The position numbers and the translations under genes were made by a program. Source: Thermodesulfobacteriota bacterium (GTDB lineage: Bacteria > Thermosulfidibacterota > Thermosulfidibacteria > Thermosulfidibacterales > B14-G1). Taken from it: a stretch of 40,389 bases of DNA. Shown here piece after piece: positions 32,799 through 40,366 of this stretch. Position 1 is the stretch's first letter, and each line of letters opens with the position of its first letter. The stretch spans positions 1 to 40,389 of the forward strand of contig JAJSAC010000023.1 of the NCBI GenBank assembly GCA_024274915.1. Direction: 5' to 3'. The notes beneath the pieces were generated by a model. That model was not told where the DNA came from. It did not search any database and saw only the letters and a list, made by a program, of their open reading frames with translations.

Positions 32799-34088
32799 AT
32801 GAAGTGGATGTGGAATCCCAAGTACGAGGCCATGGATAGGGAAGAGCTAGAACAGATCCAGCTGGAGCGTCTCCAGGCTACCCTTCACCACGCTTATAGG
32901 CACGTGCCCTTTTACAGGGAGCTCTTTGACAGGGCAGGATTGGGACCTGGCGACATCCTCAGTCTCCAGGACCTGCGAGAGGTGCCCTTCACCACCAAAG
33001 AAGACCTTCTCCAGGGCTTTCCCTATGCTTTCTTTGCCGTTCCTCTCACTAATGTGGCCAGGATACATACCAGCAGTGGCACCACCGGCAAACCCATTGT
33101 GGTAGGATACACCAAGAGGGACCTCCAATACTGGGCCCACCTCAATGCCCGTATTCTCTTGGCAGGGGGACTGGGAGAGAGAGACGTGGTCCAGATCTCC
33201 TTCAATTACGGGCTATTCACCGGAGGATTCGGTTTCCACGCAGGTGCTGAACTTTTGGGAGCCACCGTCATTCCCGCTTCTGCCATGAGCATAACTAGAC
33301 AAATAAACGTCATGATCAACTTCAAAGCCACAGCCCTAGTGAGCCTACCATCCCACGCCTTAAGAATAGGCCACCGACTTCAGGAGATGGGGATAGATCC
33401 CAGGAGTCTTTCCCTCAAAGTAGGCTTCTTTGGTGCCGAACCGTGGTCTGAAGCCACCCGCAGGCAGATAGAAGACCATCTTATGATAAAAGCCCTGGAC
33501 AACTATGGCCTGGCCGAAGTAGGGGGACCAGGGGTTTCCTACGAATGCGAATACCGCCAGGGTCTTCATGTCAGTGAAGACCACTTCTATCCGGAGGTTA
33601 TAGATCCCACTACAGGGGAGGTGCTAGGTCCGGGACAAGAGGGGGAACTGGTCCTCACGACCCTTGCCAAGGAGGCTTTTCCTGTTTTGCGTTTCCGCAC
33701 GGGAGACCTCACTTCCCTCAGCTATGAGCCCTGCGAGTGCGGCAGGACCCTGGTGCGTATGTCCCGAGTAAAGGGTAGGGTGGACGATATGATCATCGTG
33801 CGGGGAATAAATCTCTTTCCCAGCCAGGTGGAGGATATCCTCCTCTCCTTCCAGGTAGGGCCCAATTACCTGATAAGACTCTACAGAGAGGAAGGGTTGG
33901 ATCAAGCGGAGGTTCAGGTAGAAAGTGTCCTTACAGGTGCTAAGGAGAGGAAAGCCTTGACCAAAAGGATAGAGCGGGATTTAGCGGAAAAGTTGGGTTT
34001 GGAAATAAGGGTGGTTTTGATGGATCCTGGTGGCATAAAGGCATCCAGCGGCAAACAACAGGTGGTAATGGATGAAAGGGAGATATGA
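32799..34088 (+). CDS. paaK: Phenylacetate-CoA ligase family protein
   Basis: A 429-residue AMP-forming acyl-CoA ligase, EC 6.2.1.30 type, which activates phenylacetate or a related aryl acid to its CoA thioester. TSSGTTGKP at 91-99 is the phosphate-binding loop, NYGLAEVGGPG near 236 contacts AMP, FRTGDLT near 300 and VKGRVDDMIIVRGINLFP near 326 are the hinge and C-terminal signatures, and the C-terminal lysine is in SSGKQQ. The length is standard. It follows GGGGGGAAG. Its place directly after livF suggests that the transported ligand or its oxidation product is the acid activated here. Indole-acetate-like or other aryl acids cannot be excluded. Confidence 0.9.
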   Translation: MKWMWNPKYEAMDREELEQIQLERLQATLHHAYRHVPFYRELFDRAGLGPGDILSLQDLREVPFTTKEDLLQGFPYAFFAVPLTNVARIHTSSGTTGKPIVVGYTKRDLQYWAHLNARILLAGGLGERDVVQISFNYGLFTGGFGFHAGAELLGATVIPASAMSITRQINVMINFKATALVSLPSHALRIGHRLQEMGIDPRSLSLKVGFFGAEPWSEATRRQIEDHLMIKALDNYGLAEVGGPGVSYECEYRQGLHVSEDHFYPEVIDPTTGEVLGPGQEGELVLTTLAKEAFPVLRFRTGDLTSLSYEPCECGRTLVRMSRVKGRVDDMIIVRGINLFPSQVEDILLSFQVGPNYLIRLYREEGLDQAEVQVESVLTGAKERKALTKRIERDLAEKLGLEIRVVLMDPGGIKASSGKQQVVMDEREI

Positions 34089-34183
34089 TTGCTAGATCCT
34101 TGCCCGGCCCGAGCACCCTTGCAAATATAACAATGGACCTGGATTAAGTGGTGGTTTTACTTCTTGCTATGAGTTGGAGAAGC
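34089..34183. other. Gap between the liv/PaaK operon and the AT-rich island
   Basis: No gene or clear terminator is visible. The base composition becomes AT-richer towards the island. The two flanking genes converge here, so only 3' ends meet. Confidence 0.4.
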
Positions 34184-35629
34184 CTAGCCTTCCACCATAT
34201 AAAAGGGAAGGGGAATGCCCAAGTACGAGAGAATCATCGGTGTTAGCTCCCCAATACTTAAGTCATCCTTACCTTTTATATGCATGGACAAAGCCATTTC
34301 CTTGTTAAATATGACTATCCCCTCCATTTCATGCCTTCCTATAGCCCCTTTCCTGAACGAAGGTGTGTAAAAGAGGGCTTCTCTAGCCATACTAGAGTTA
34401 AAAGAATACCCATTTTCTGGTTCAATAATGGCGTCCGGCAAAGATCTCTCGAAAGAATAAGAACCATCTGTATAATTTCCAGTCATTATCAGACGATTCA
34501 CTACCCTGTTTCCTGTCTCTGGATCCTTGACCTCAAGCACCTTTTCTGACAGCTCATCCAGAATGGTTTTTATTTCTCCTTTGTCCTTGGAATTAACAAA
34601 TAAACAAGCATATAAACTTCCGTATGGTACAAAAGCCTTTGTCAAATTCCAATCCAAATAGTGATCAAAGTCCAATCTCTTTCTTATCTTTTCTCTCTTC
34701 CTTACTGGAATCACTTTTCTTGCTATATTGTATTTATCTAATTTGCGAACAAGCTGTTCTGCTCTTCTCAACGTTGATGTTCTGAGTTTTAAAAAACCTT
34801 CTTCCAAAAGCCATCTATTTATATTGAAAACTTTTTGTAACGGTCCGAATCCGTGATCTGACATAATAATAACAGCAGCTTCTCCCGCCTGGTTAATTAT
34901 TTGGTTTATGTTCTCGTCTATTGATTTATAAAACTCAATGCACATTTCAAACATCTCAAAGTTAAAGTTTTCTCCTTCTGGATCAATGAAAGGCCAGGCG
35001 GCATGCTGAAGAGAGTCTGAAGACTGATTATGAATCATGAGCAAGTTCCAGCTTGTTTTGTTCATTAACCAAAGAGCTACTTTAGTTCTTAATTCTTCAG
35101 CTTCTATTAACTTTCCAACGAATTTTTTAAACCCTTTGAGCCTCAATACATCATGACTAACAAATATAGTGTATTCTCCAAACTCACCCAGTATCTCTTC
35201 TTTAAGATCGATAGGATAAGTGAAGGTACTTTCTGTACTTGGCGTAAGAATGCCACTGATCATGTATCCGTTTATCTCTTTTGGAGGATAGGTGACTGGA
35301 ACATTTATGGATATTACTTTCATACCTGCTCTACTAACCAACTGCCATAGTGTAGGATACCCTACGTTGGAAGCGTTTATCAAACCACAGGTCTTTTTAG
35401 ATCTATCGAAACTGAGAAAATCCATAATGCCGTGCTTTAGTGGACTGACTCCAGTTTGGAAGGTCGTCCATGCCGGGGCTGTGACTGGAGGTAAAGTTGA
35501 ATAGAGTATTCCCGAGTCTCCCTCGTCAACCAATTGGGACAATGTGGGAAGCAGGCCCATTTTCATAAGGGGCCTGAGGATTTTCCAGGTGCCCCCATCT
35601 ATTCCGAATATCAATACTTTTTTACCCAT
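34184..35629 (-). CDS. Alkaline phosphatase superfamily (phosphodiesterase-like) hydrolase
   Basis: A 481-residue protein with the alkaline phosphatase/nucleotide pyrophosphatase fold. GIDGGTW at 9-15 supplies the first metal aspartate (D11), APAWTTFQTG at 51-60 the threonine nucleophile (T55 or T56), NQSSDSLQHAAW near 205-220 an aspartate/histidine pair, and MSDHGFGP near 260 the final aspartate/histidine pair. All metal ligands are kept. There is no signal peptide, so it acts in the cytoplasm. Such proteins hydrolyse phosphate or sulfate esters or diesters; relatives occur in polysaccharide clusters and defence loci (PglZ has the same fold). It is AT-richer than the genes to the left. It lies 16 bp after the PP-loop gene in the same unit. 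Confidence 0.8.
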   Translation of the reverse strand: MGKKVLIFGIDGGTWKILRPLMKMGLLPTLSQLVDEGDSGILYSTLPPVTAPAWTTFQTGVSPLKHGIMDFLSFDRSKKTCGLINASNVGYPTLWQLVSRAGMKVISINVPVTYPPKEINGYMISGILTPSTESTFTYPIDLKEEILGEFGEYTIFVSHDVLRLKGFKKFVGKLIEAEELRTKVALWLMNKTSWNLLMIHNQSSDSLQHAAWPFIDPEGENFNFEMFEMCIEFYKSIDENINQIINQAGEAAVIIMSDHGFGPLQKVFNINRWLLEEGFLKLRTSTLRRAEQLVRKLDKYNIARKVIPVRKREKIRKRLDFDHYLDWNLTKAFVPYGSLYACLFVNSKDKGEIKTILDELSEKVLEVKDPETGNRVVNRLIMTGNYTDGSYSFERSLPDAIIEPENGYSFNSSMAREALFYTPSFRKGAIGRHEMEGIVIFNKEMALSMHIKGKDDLSIGELTPMILSYLGIPLPFYMVEG

Positions 35630-35645
35630 TAAGCTTTTCCAGACG

Positions 35646-36209
35646 TTAAATGTATCCTAACGATTTCAGTCTGTTCAATACTTCTTCATCGTTGTTAGAG
35701 CTTTTTTTATCCTCAAAATTGAATATACTAGTGTAACCTAGATCATATATTTTACAATATGGGAGTTCTTTGCCTTCAATGTATCGCCACAGTTCAGGTT
35801 CTGGAATATCCAATAATGGCGATATAATAGTAATATCCTTGTACTTTCTTTTAGTTTCTTTACATTTTATTGTCGTAATTAAAGTGTCATAACGGCTTTT
35901 TTTCATGTAGGGAATAACCACTTCATCTATGCACTTTAGTAGAAATTTGCCGCTATCTAATCCTTCGCATGAAAGCTCACATTTTATATTTTGAATCTCA
36001 AGATAGGACTTATCTTTAATGAAACTCATGTAGTCATAGACTTCCTTGTGAAAATACTTTGTTTCTAATAAGAGAATTACAGGCTGTCTCCTTTCTAATA
36101 AGTCCAATAAAAAAGTGCTTTCCATATCTCCCAGGAACAGGAGACACATTTTACTTTCTGTAGTACTATTTCCCAATATCTTCATTACAAATTCCACCAG
36201 TCGGTCCAA
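35646..36209 (-). CDS. Degenerate PAPS-reductase-like (PP-loop) protein
   Basis: A 187-residue protein. The C-terminal part reads ISPLLDIPEPELWRYIEGK and LPYCKIYDLGYTSI, which matches the end of the PAPS reductase/ATP-pyrophosphatase family. The N-terminal FLGDMESTFLLDLLERR occupies the place of the PP-loop SGGKDS, with the GG and K lost, and LLLETKYFHKEVYDY replaces the usual DTGxxFPET. No terminal cysteine motif is present. I infer a divergent, perhaps catalytically inactive relative of DndC/SspD or CysH. The TTG at 36209 follows GGGGGTGAG; ATG at 36185 is an alternative. The promoter at 36265-36293 serves it and the next gene. Confidence 0.6.
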   Translation of the reverse strand: MDRLVEFVMKILGNSTTESKMCLLFLGDMESTFLLDLLERRQPVILLLETKYFHKEVYDYMSFIKDKSYLEIQNIKCELSCEGLDSGKFLLKCIDEVVIPYMKKSRYDTLITTIKCKETKRKYKDITIISPLLDIPEPELWRYIEGKELPYCKIYDLGYTSIFNFEDKKSSNNDEEVLNRLKSLGYI

Positions 36210-36239
36210 ATCTCACCCCCAAAACCTCTTTTTATAAAT

Positions 36240-36260
36240 TTGTCCTTTACTACTGGACAA
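36240..36260. promoter_or_regulatory. Inverted-repeat operator candidate
   Basis: TTGTCC (36240-36245) and GGACAA (36255-36260) are exact inverted arms 9 bp apart. The site lies just downstream of the minus-strand -10 (36265-36270), across the expected transcription start of the PP-loop gene, the place where a repressor would block. Confidence 0.4.
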
Positions 36261-36264
36261 GACT

Positions 36265-36293
36265 TTTATAAAATTATTTTCCATCCAGTTCAA
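36265..36293 (-). promoter_or_regulatory. Promoter of the PP-loop/phosphodiesterase unit
   Basis: On the minus strand TTGAAC (36288-36293) and TATAAA (36265-36270) are exactly 17 bp apart. The start would fall near 36258, about 50 bp before the TTG start. A second weaker match, TTGTCC-18-TATAAA, lies nearer the gene. Confidence 0.6.
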
Positions 36294-36309
36294 GGGGTTT
36301 CGTACAATA

Positions 36310-36337
36310 TTGACTTGGTTTATATGTTGTGTATATT
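36310..36337 (+). promoter_or_regulatory. Promoter of the nucleotidyltransferase/methylase unit
   Basis: TTGACT (36310-36315) and TATATT (36332-36337) are 16 bp apart; each matches five of six consensus bases. Transcription would begin near 36344, about 40 bp before the gene. Confidence 0.6.
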
Positions 36338-36382
36338 AATTGATAAATTTACTGAAGAGCTTATCTGAGAGAGTGATGTTCA

Positions 36383-37480
36383 GTGATGGTCAAAAACAAT
36401 CATGAAATAGACTTGATAAAAACCCTTTCTTTCTTCCCAGAAAACGCCCCAACTTCTCTAAGATATAGGGCCATGGAAGATCTCTCTATAATATCTAAAG
36501 TTGCACTAAAGGTATGGCCAAGATCAACAGGAGCCATTTATGGTAGTCTGTCTTTTGGCGAAGGAAAATGGAAAGAGTACAATGATAAGGCAATAATGAC
36601 TAGCGACTATGATGTATATATTATTATAAACAACCTATTTGATTATATTAAAGCTTTAAAACACAAAAACGATTTCAAGAGATTTATAAATATTAGGATA
36701 TCCCTCCCATTAAGCGTCACTTTTATATGGCAGCCTTTGGTTAATCTCAGGCTAGTATCTGTACAAGCTAGGGTCATTTGGGGAGATCTTGCCTTGGAAA
36801 AAGCATTTGAGCAAACACCACCTCCACCCACCATAAACAATCTAAGAATAGGTTACTTGTTCTTGATTAGATCGCTAACTTCTGGATTAGAGAGAAGGGA
36901 TATGTTAGAGTCTGCTATAGTGAGAGCATTATGGTCATATTTACTATCAAGCAATGTGTCACGCAGGAACTGGCATAATATTTTTTCTCTAAAATACGAT
37001 TTAAACTATTTAAAGGAAGAGAAAGACTTAGACCCCCAGATTAAAAACACCATCGAGAGCGTTCTAAAAAAGAAATTAAGTGCCTCGGAATTGAACAAGT
37101 GCTACACAGATGACAAACTATTTGAAACAGCAAAATTCATCTTGCATAAATCATATAATAGAACAAAAGTGAAATTTAGATTAAAGGATTATATACACTA
37201 CATCTGTTACAAGTTAGATACCAAATCTTTAACGGAGATATGGACTAACTTCACTAAAGTAAGGCTAGAGATGTTTAGATCACTGGTAGACCTGATCGAT
37301 AGAGATTTTGATATAAAAGATCAAAGCAGATTTGATGATATCATGCTTAAAGCAGAAAGAATGCTGGGATACGAGAAAAGAAAAGACTTTAAGAACAAGA
37401 ACGAAAAGATAAATTATTGCTGTAACTTAATGATAAAGCTAGGTAATATCTATATTCATAAAACAAGGGCTTTTCCCTAA
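36383..37480 (+). CDS. Nucleotidyltransferase-like protein
   Basis: A 365-residue protein. The N-terminal part has the polymerase-beta nucleotidyltransferase signature: GS at 54-55 (AIYGSLSFGEGKW) and SDYDVYI with D75 and D77 for metal binding. The gap between GS and the aspartates is about 19 residues, longer than the usual 9-13, and I cannot see the third carboxylate. The rest is a basic, helical, unrecognised region (about 150-365) rich in lysine. It begins GTG-ATG; both are possible starts, ribosome binding is weak. It is one base upstream of the methylase, so the two are made together. Its target could be a nucleic acid, protein or small molecule; the function is unknown. Confidence 0.55.
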   Translation: MMVKNNHEIDLIKTLSFFPENAPTSLRYRAMEDLSIISKVALKVWPRSTGAIYGSLSFGEGKWKEYNDKAIMTSDYDVYIIINNLFDYIKALKHKNDFKRFINIRISLPLSVTFIWQPLVNLRLVSVQARVIWGDLALEKAFEQTPPPPTINNLRIGYLFLIRSLTSGLERRDMLESAIVRALWSYLLSSNVSRRNWHNIFSLKYDLNYLKEEKDLDPQIKNTIESVLKKKLSASELNKCYTDDKLFETAKFILHKSYNRTKVKFRLKDYIHYICYKLDTKSLTEIWTNFTKVRLEMFRSLVDLIDRDFDIKDQSRFDDIMLKAERMLGYEKRKDFKNKNEKINYCCNLMIKLGNIYIHKTRAFP

Positions 37481-37481
37481 G

Positions 37482-38378
37482 ATGAGCGATGTGATCATTT
37501 ACATAGGCGATTCTAGAAGCATGGATGCATTGGTTGACGAAAGTGTTGACCTCGTTGTATGTAGCCCACCCCTGTGGGACCACATAATTTACTCACACAA
37601 CAAAGGACAGATAGGTAATATTAGTGACTATAATGACTACCTAAAGGAACTGACATCAGTGTGGATAGAATGCTATAGAGTGCTGAAAGGCGGCAGATTT
37701 ATGACGATAGTGGCTCATGATTTTTACATTAGGGGAGAGACCGAACTAAAAGGCATTGTCCCTCTCCACATGGACATATTAAGAAGCTGTGTCGAAGCTG
37801 GGTTTAAGGCATACGACATTAAGGTTCTAAACATTTACCCCAAAACTTCCAGAGAGTTTTTGCCCAAAGATGAAAGACCCGACTCCAGGAGAGAAGACAT
37901 TGCTCCTCCAAGGTTGAGGTATCTTTTAGTCTTAAAAAAAGCTGGAAACATCACACCTGAAAAAATAAAAAGCAAGATTTTAAAAGAGTACTGGCAGCCA
38001 ATATGGGATCTATTTTCTGTACCAAAAATCCTTGGATCTAGCTTGATTTACAAGGGGCTTAAAAGAATTTATGATATTAAATTAGTTCAGAAGACTGTTA
38101 CGAGAGAGGCTGTAAAATGCACAAGGGAAAGGCTACTCAGAAAAAAATATGAGGAGTACCCTGCCATAGACTCTCTTAAAATATTTGAGAAAGCCATTAT
38201 AACATACACTGAAGAAGGAGAACTAGTGCTGGATCCTTTCATAGGCTCTGGAACAGCCGGTCTAGCTGCGCTGAGGCTGGGGAGAAAATGCATTGGTTAT
38301 GACATAAACAAAGCAGCTATAAACGTAATAAAAAACAGGCTTAAAGGAATGGATTTAAAGATTGTGGTAGGGGACTAA
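37482..38378 (+). CDS. Beta-class DNA methylase-like protein with altered SPPLW motif
   Basis: A 298-residue SAM-dependent methylase of the N4-cytosine/N6-adenine family. The order is motif IV near the N-terminus, CSPPLW at 27-32, and motif I at the C-terminus, DPFIGSGTAG at 251-260, then ALRLGRKCIGYDIN, so it is beta-class. The usual (S/D)PPY aromatic residue is leucine. The central part has FLPKDERPDSRREDIAPPRLRY, which carries the RRED-like family segment. No restriction gene is next to it. It follows the nucleotidyltransferase by one base and is in the same AT-rich island. A DNA target is most likely, but the leucine makes another substrate possible. Confidence 0.7.
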   Translation: MSDVIIYIGDSRSMDALVDESVDLVVCSPPLWDHIIYSHNKGQIGNISDYNDYLKELTSVWIECYRVLKGGRFMTIVAHDFYIRGETELKGIVPLHMDILRSCVEAGFKAYDIKVLNIYPKTSREFLPKDERPDSRREDIAPPRLRYLLVLKKAGNITPEKIKSKILKEYWQPIWDLFSVPKILGSSLIYKGLKRIYDIKLVQKTVTREAVKCTRERLLRKKYEEYPAIDSLKIFEKAIITYTEEGELVLDPFIGSGTAGLAALRLGRKCIGYDINKAAINVIKNRLKGMDLKIVVGD

Positions 38379-38505
38379 CAGGTAGGAACACTAAAAGACA
38401 TCGTTCTCAAAGCATTCCTTATTCCGCCCTCTTTACATGGACCCCACAGAACTCAGGCCTTATGGCGCGTTAGAGTCGAGCAAGACAGCCAGATTCTTAC
38501 GATTT
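38379..38505. other. Intergenic gap at the right edge of the island
   Basis: Only 127 bp between convergent genes. It holds no recognisable terminator or gene, and the composition changes back to the GC-richer state. The island edge is near here, without a direct repeat or tRNA that I can see. Confidence 0.35.
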
Positions 38506-39003
38506 CTACCATAAGAGCACAAGACAAAAGTGAGAAGGGGCGGTACCTTGTCCCAGGTGGTGATTCTCCCAACCAGCCATCTTCACCGTGCCCATGACAT
38601 CTATGCCACAAGCCTCCATGGAAGGATAGGCCTTTTCAGGGTGGCGACAGTCGAAGGGATGGCACTCTTCACAGAGATAACAGCGCCCGGATCCCATGGG
38701 AAAAGCCTTGAAAATGCCCTGAGAATAGAGCCAAAACATGACGGACACAGCTAAGTCAGTGGCTTTTGTATGGCTGATAGACTTCATCAACAGCGCCTCT
38801 TCATATTCAGCCAGAATCTTGCGGGTGGTGTCAGGGTCGGGAGAGTAGGGGGGACAACTTTTCCATTTACCGTAATCTGGGCAGCCGTATTGGCATTTTA
38901 GCCTCACCCAGTGAGCCACCACTATCCTTGAAGTAGGAATCAGAATAGCATCAAGTGCCCCTAACTCCCGGGCTTTTATAAGAATAGTCTCTTTATCCAG
39001 CAT
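38506..39003 (-). CDS. DUF2284 metal-binding protein
   Basis: About 165 residues with the family pattern of cysteines: LKCQYGCPDYGKWKSCPPYSP near residue 36-56 and SGRCYLCEECHPFDCRHP near 107-124, followed by PSMEACGIDV. These would bind a metal, possibly an iron-sulfur cluster. No other domain is seen. The ATG at 39003 (AAGGG upstream) is preferred over TTG at 39039. It may be transcribed with the DsrE-like gene upstream, although 165 bp separate them. The function of the family is unknown; it often occurs in anaerobes. Confidence 0.75.
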   Translation of the reverse strand: MLDKETILIKARELGALDAILIPTSRIVVAHWVRLKCQYGCPDYGKWKSCPPYSPDPDTTRKILAEYEEALLMKSISHTKATDLAVSVMFWLYSQGIFKAFPMGSGRCYLCEECHPFDCRHPEKAYPSMEACGIDVMGTVKMAGWENHHLGQGTAPSHFCLVLLW

Positions 39004-39168
39004 GTTACCCTTTTTAGTCTTTTTCCAAGAGTAAAGCAATGTAGTCGAGATGGGGGTTACAGGACTGCACCTTAGATAAGCCCTTCGGCAGATACAACCT
39101 TCACCAAGCAGCTGTTATTAGTGTATCCCAACAAAGGGCTTTAGAGCTTCTCTTGAGCTTTCAAGGAG

Positions 39169-39519
39169 CTAGAGGACTATAATGTGGTACCCATCCTCCA
39201 TATATCTAATTATGCTCGGATGGCCAGTCATCTCTCCACACAGAGTCAGCCCTTGGGCCTCTGCACTTTCATAGGCACCGGTCTTAATTGCACATGCTTC
39301 ACATACACAATCGATTATCCCTGCTTGTTTAGCCCTAATGTACAAGTTGGAAAAGGGATTTTGGGGATCTGAAAGCTCTTTCACTTGCTCAGTGGCGTCG
39401 CCTTCTATCACAAGCTTCACGTCGTAACCCTTTTCTTTCATGTCGAGGGCATTAAGTAGGGCATGCACAAAGTACATCGGTGTTCCATTAAAGGCAAAGA
39501 GTGCCATCTTTCTACTCAT
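39169..39519 (-). CDS. DsrE-like sulfur-transfer/redox protein
   Basis: A 116-residue DsrE/F-like protein. MALFAFNGTPMYFVHALLNA is the first strand and helix, VKLVIEGDATEQV the next, and the cysteine group DCVCEACAIKTG (C71, C73, C76) with LTLCGEM (C94) resembles sulfur-relay members that carry persulfide. The ATG at 39519 follows GGAGG; a longer start at 39537 lies in that ribosome binding site. It may be expressed with the DUF2284 gene. The partner and sulfur source are unknown. Confidence 0.75.
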   Translation of the reverse strand: MSRKMALFAFNGTPMYFVHALLNALDMKEKGYDVKLVIEGDATEQVKELSDPQNPFSNLYIRAKQAGIIDCVCEACAIKTGAYESAEAQGLTLCGEMTGHPSIIRYMEDGYHIIVL

Positions 39520-39653
39520 ACCTCTCCTCCTTCTCACCTTGGACTATAATGAAAACCTCCCACATATTTTACAATTATTTTAATTAATGTGTTTAAATCG
39601 TAAACGCAAGATGGAGTGATCTCCTTTCTCTCATATTTCAACACCTCACAGAT

Positions 39654-40217
39654 TTGGAAAAAGACCTAAGGAGGACTATTTTAAAAAGCGCCATCCTTCG
39701 AGGAGAATATGAAATGAAACTTCTGAGATGGAAGGCCTTACTTAGAGAAGACCCTATGCTTTGCACCCAGTGTGGAGGGCTGTGCTGTAAATCCTATCCT
39801 GGGATGTACCTGGACCCCTTTCAGTTCGTACAAGCATGGGAACTGGAGGGAAAAGATTGGAGGCTGGGCGAGGTGTTGGAGAATTGCTACCTGAGCTTGA
39901 AAGTCTGCATGGGAATACCCATTCCTTTGCCCAGATTTTCTGCCGGGGGATGTATTTTTTTAAGAAAAGACGGTTGTACTCTTCCTAGGCACAAGCGTCC
40001 TCTAGAATGCCTCCTAATGATACCCAGGGTTGAGACGCTCCTGGGAGGAGAAATCAGATGTGGATTCCCTCAGGGTTTGGATTATCTGGAGTGTTTTGAC
40101 CGCTGGAGGGAGTTTTACCAGGAGAGAGGTATATGGAAAGAGGCCTTGCTCATCGCCAAGACCTGGACTTCCCCCAAAAATCCCTTCTTGGTGAAGGTAT
40201 GGCGTTCAGAATCCTAG
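39654..40217 (+). CDS. YkgJ-family cysteine-cluster protein
   Basis: A protein of up to 187 residues with a zinc- or iron-binding cysteine pattern LCTQCGGLCCKSY (C37, C40, C44, C45), then CIFL, GCTLPRHKRPLEC and further cysteines at FECF-like positions, as in YkgJ/putative zinc-iron-chelating proteins. No membrane helix. The TTG at 39654 has no ribosome binding site; ATG at 39714, after AGGAG with 8-bp spacing, gives a 167-residue form that keeps all the cysteines. It is transcribed away from the DsrE-like gene, which lies 134 bp away. The function is unknown. Confidence 0.75.
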   Translation: MEKDLRRTILKSAILRGEYEMKLLRWKALLREDPMLCTQCGGLCCKSYPGMYLDPFQFVQAWELEGKDWRLGEVLENCYLSLKVCMGIPIPLPRFSAGGCIFLRKDGCTLPRHKRPLECLLMIPRVETLLGGEIRCGFPQGLDYLECFDRWREFYQERGIWKEALLIAKTWTSPKNPFLVKVWRSES

Positions 40218-40223
40218 ACTTTA

Positions 40224-40243
40224 CCTTTCAGATAAGTGAAAGG
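40224..40243. terminator. Hairpin after the YkgJ-like gene
   Basis: CCTTTCA and TGAAAGG are exact inverted 7-bp arms around a 6-base loop, 6 bp beyond the stop codon. No T-run follows, so termination is uncertain. Its last two bases overlap the outer end of the following repeat element. Confidence 0.35.
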
Positions 40244-40366
40244 GCGGGGTATTCCTCCCTTGCCCATGGCTGATAGCTGATGGCTCATGGCTGATAGCAA
40301 CTATGAGCTATGAACCATGAACTACGAGCTATGAGCTATCATCTCTGCGGTCGGAACGCCTCGCCC
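40242..40366. repeat. Heptamer-built palindromic repeat element, right copy (complete)
   Basis: A complete copy. The outer ends GGGCGGGGTATTCC (40242-40255) and GGAACGCCTCGCCC (40353-40366) are imperfect inverted repeats with 11 of 14 matching positions. Between them lies the same pattern of 7-bp units as at 1-144, in the same orientation but with four fewer units. It begins 24 bp after the stop of the YkgJ-like gene. Sequence beyond the right end (40367-40389) also resembles that after the left copy, so the repeated unit may be longer than the element as drawn here. Confidence 0.85.

Noticed and set aside
34184-38378. A complete Dnd, Ssp or BREX system.
   Set aside because: There is no cysteine desulfurase, ATPase, nuclease or Lon-like gene, and the PP-loop protein lacks its ATP-binding residues. 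Only single families are shared.
37482-38378. A classical restriction-modification pair.
   Set aside because: No restriction endonuclease gene is adjacent; the neighbour is a nucleotidyltransferase-like protein.
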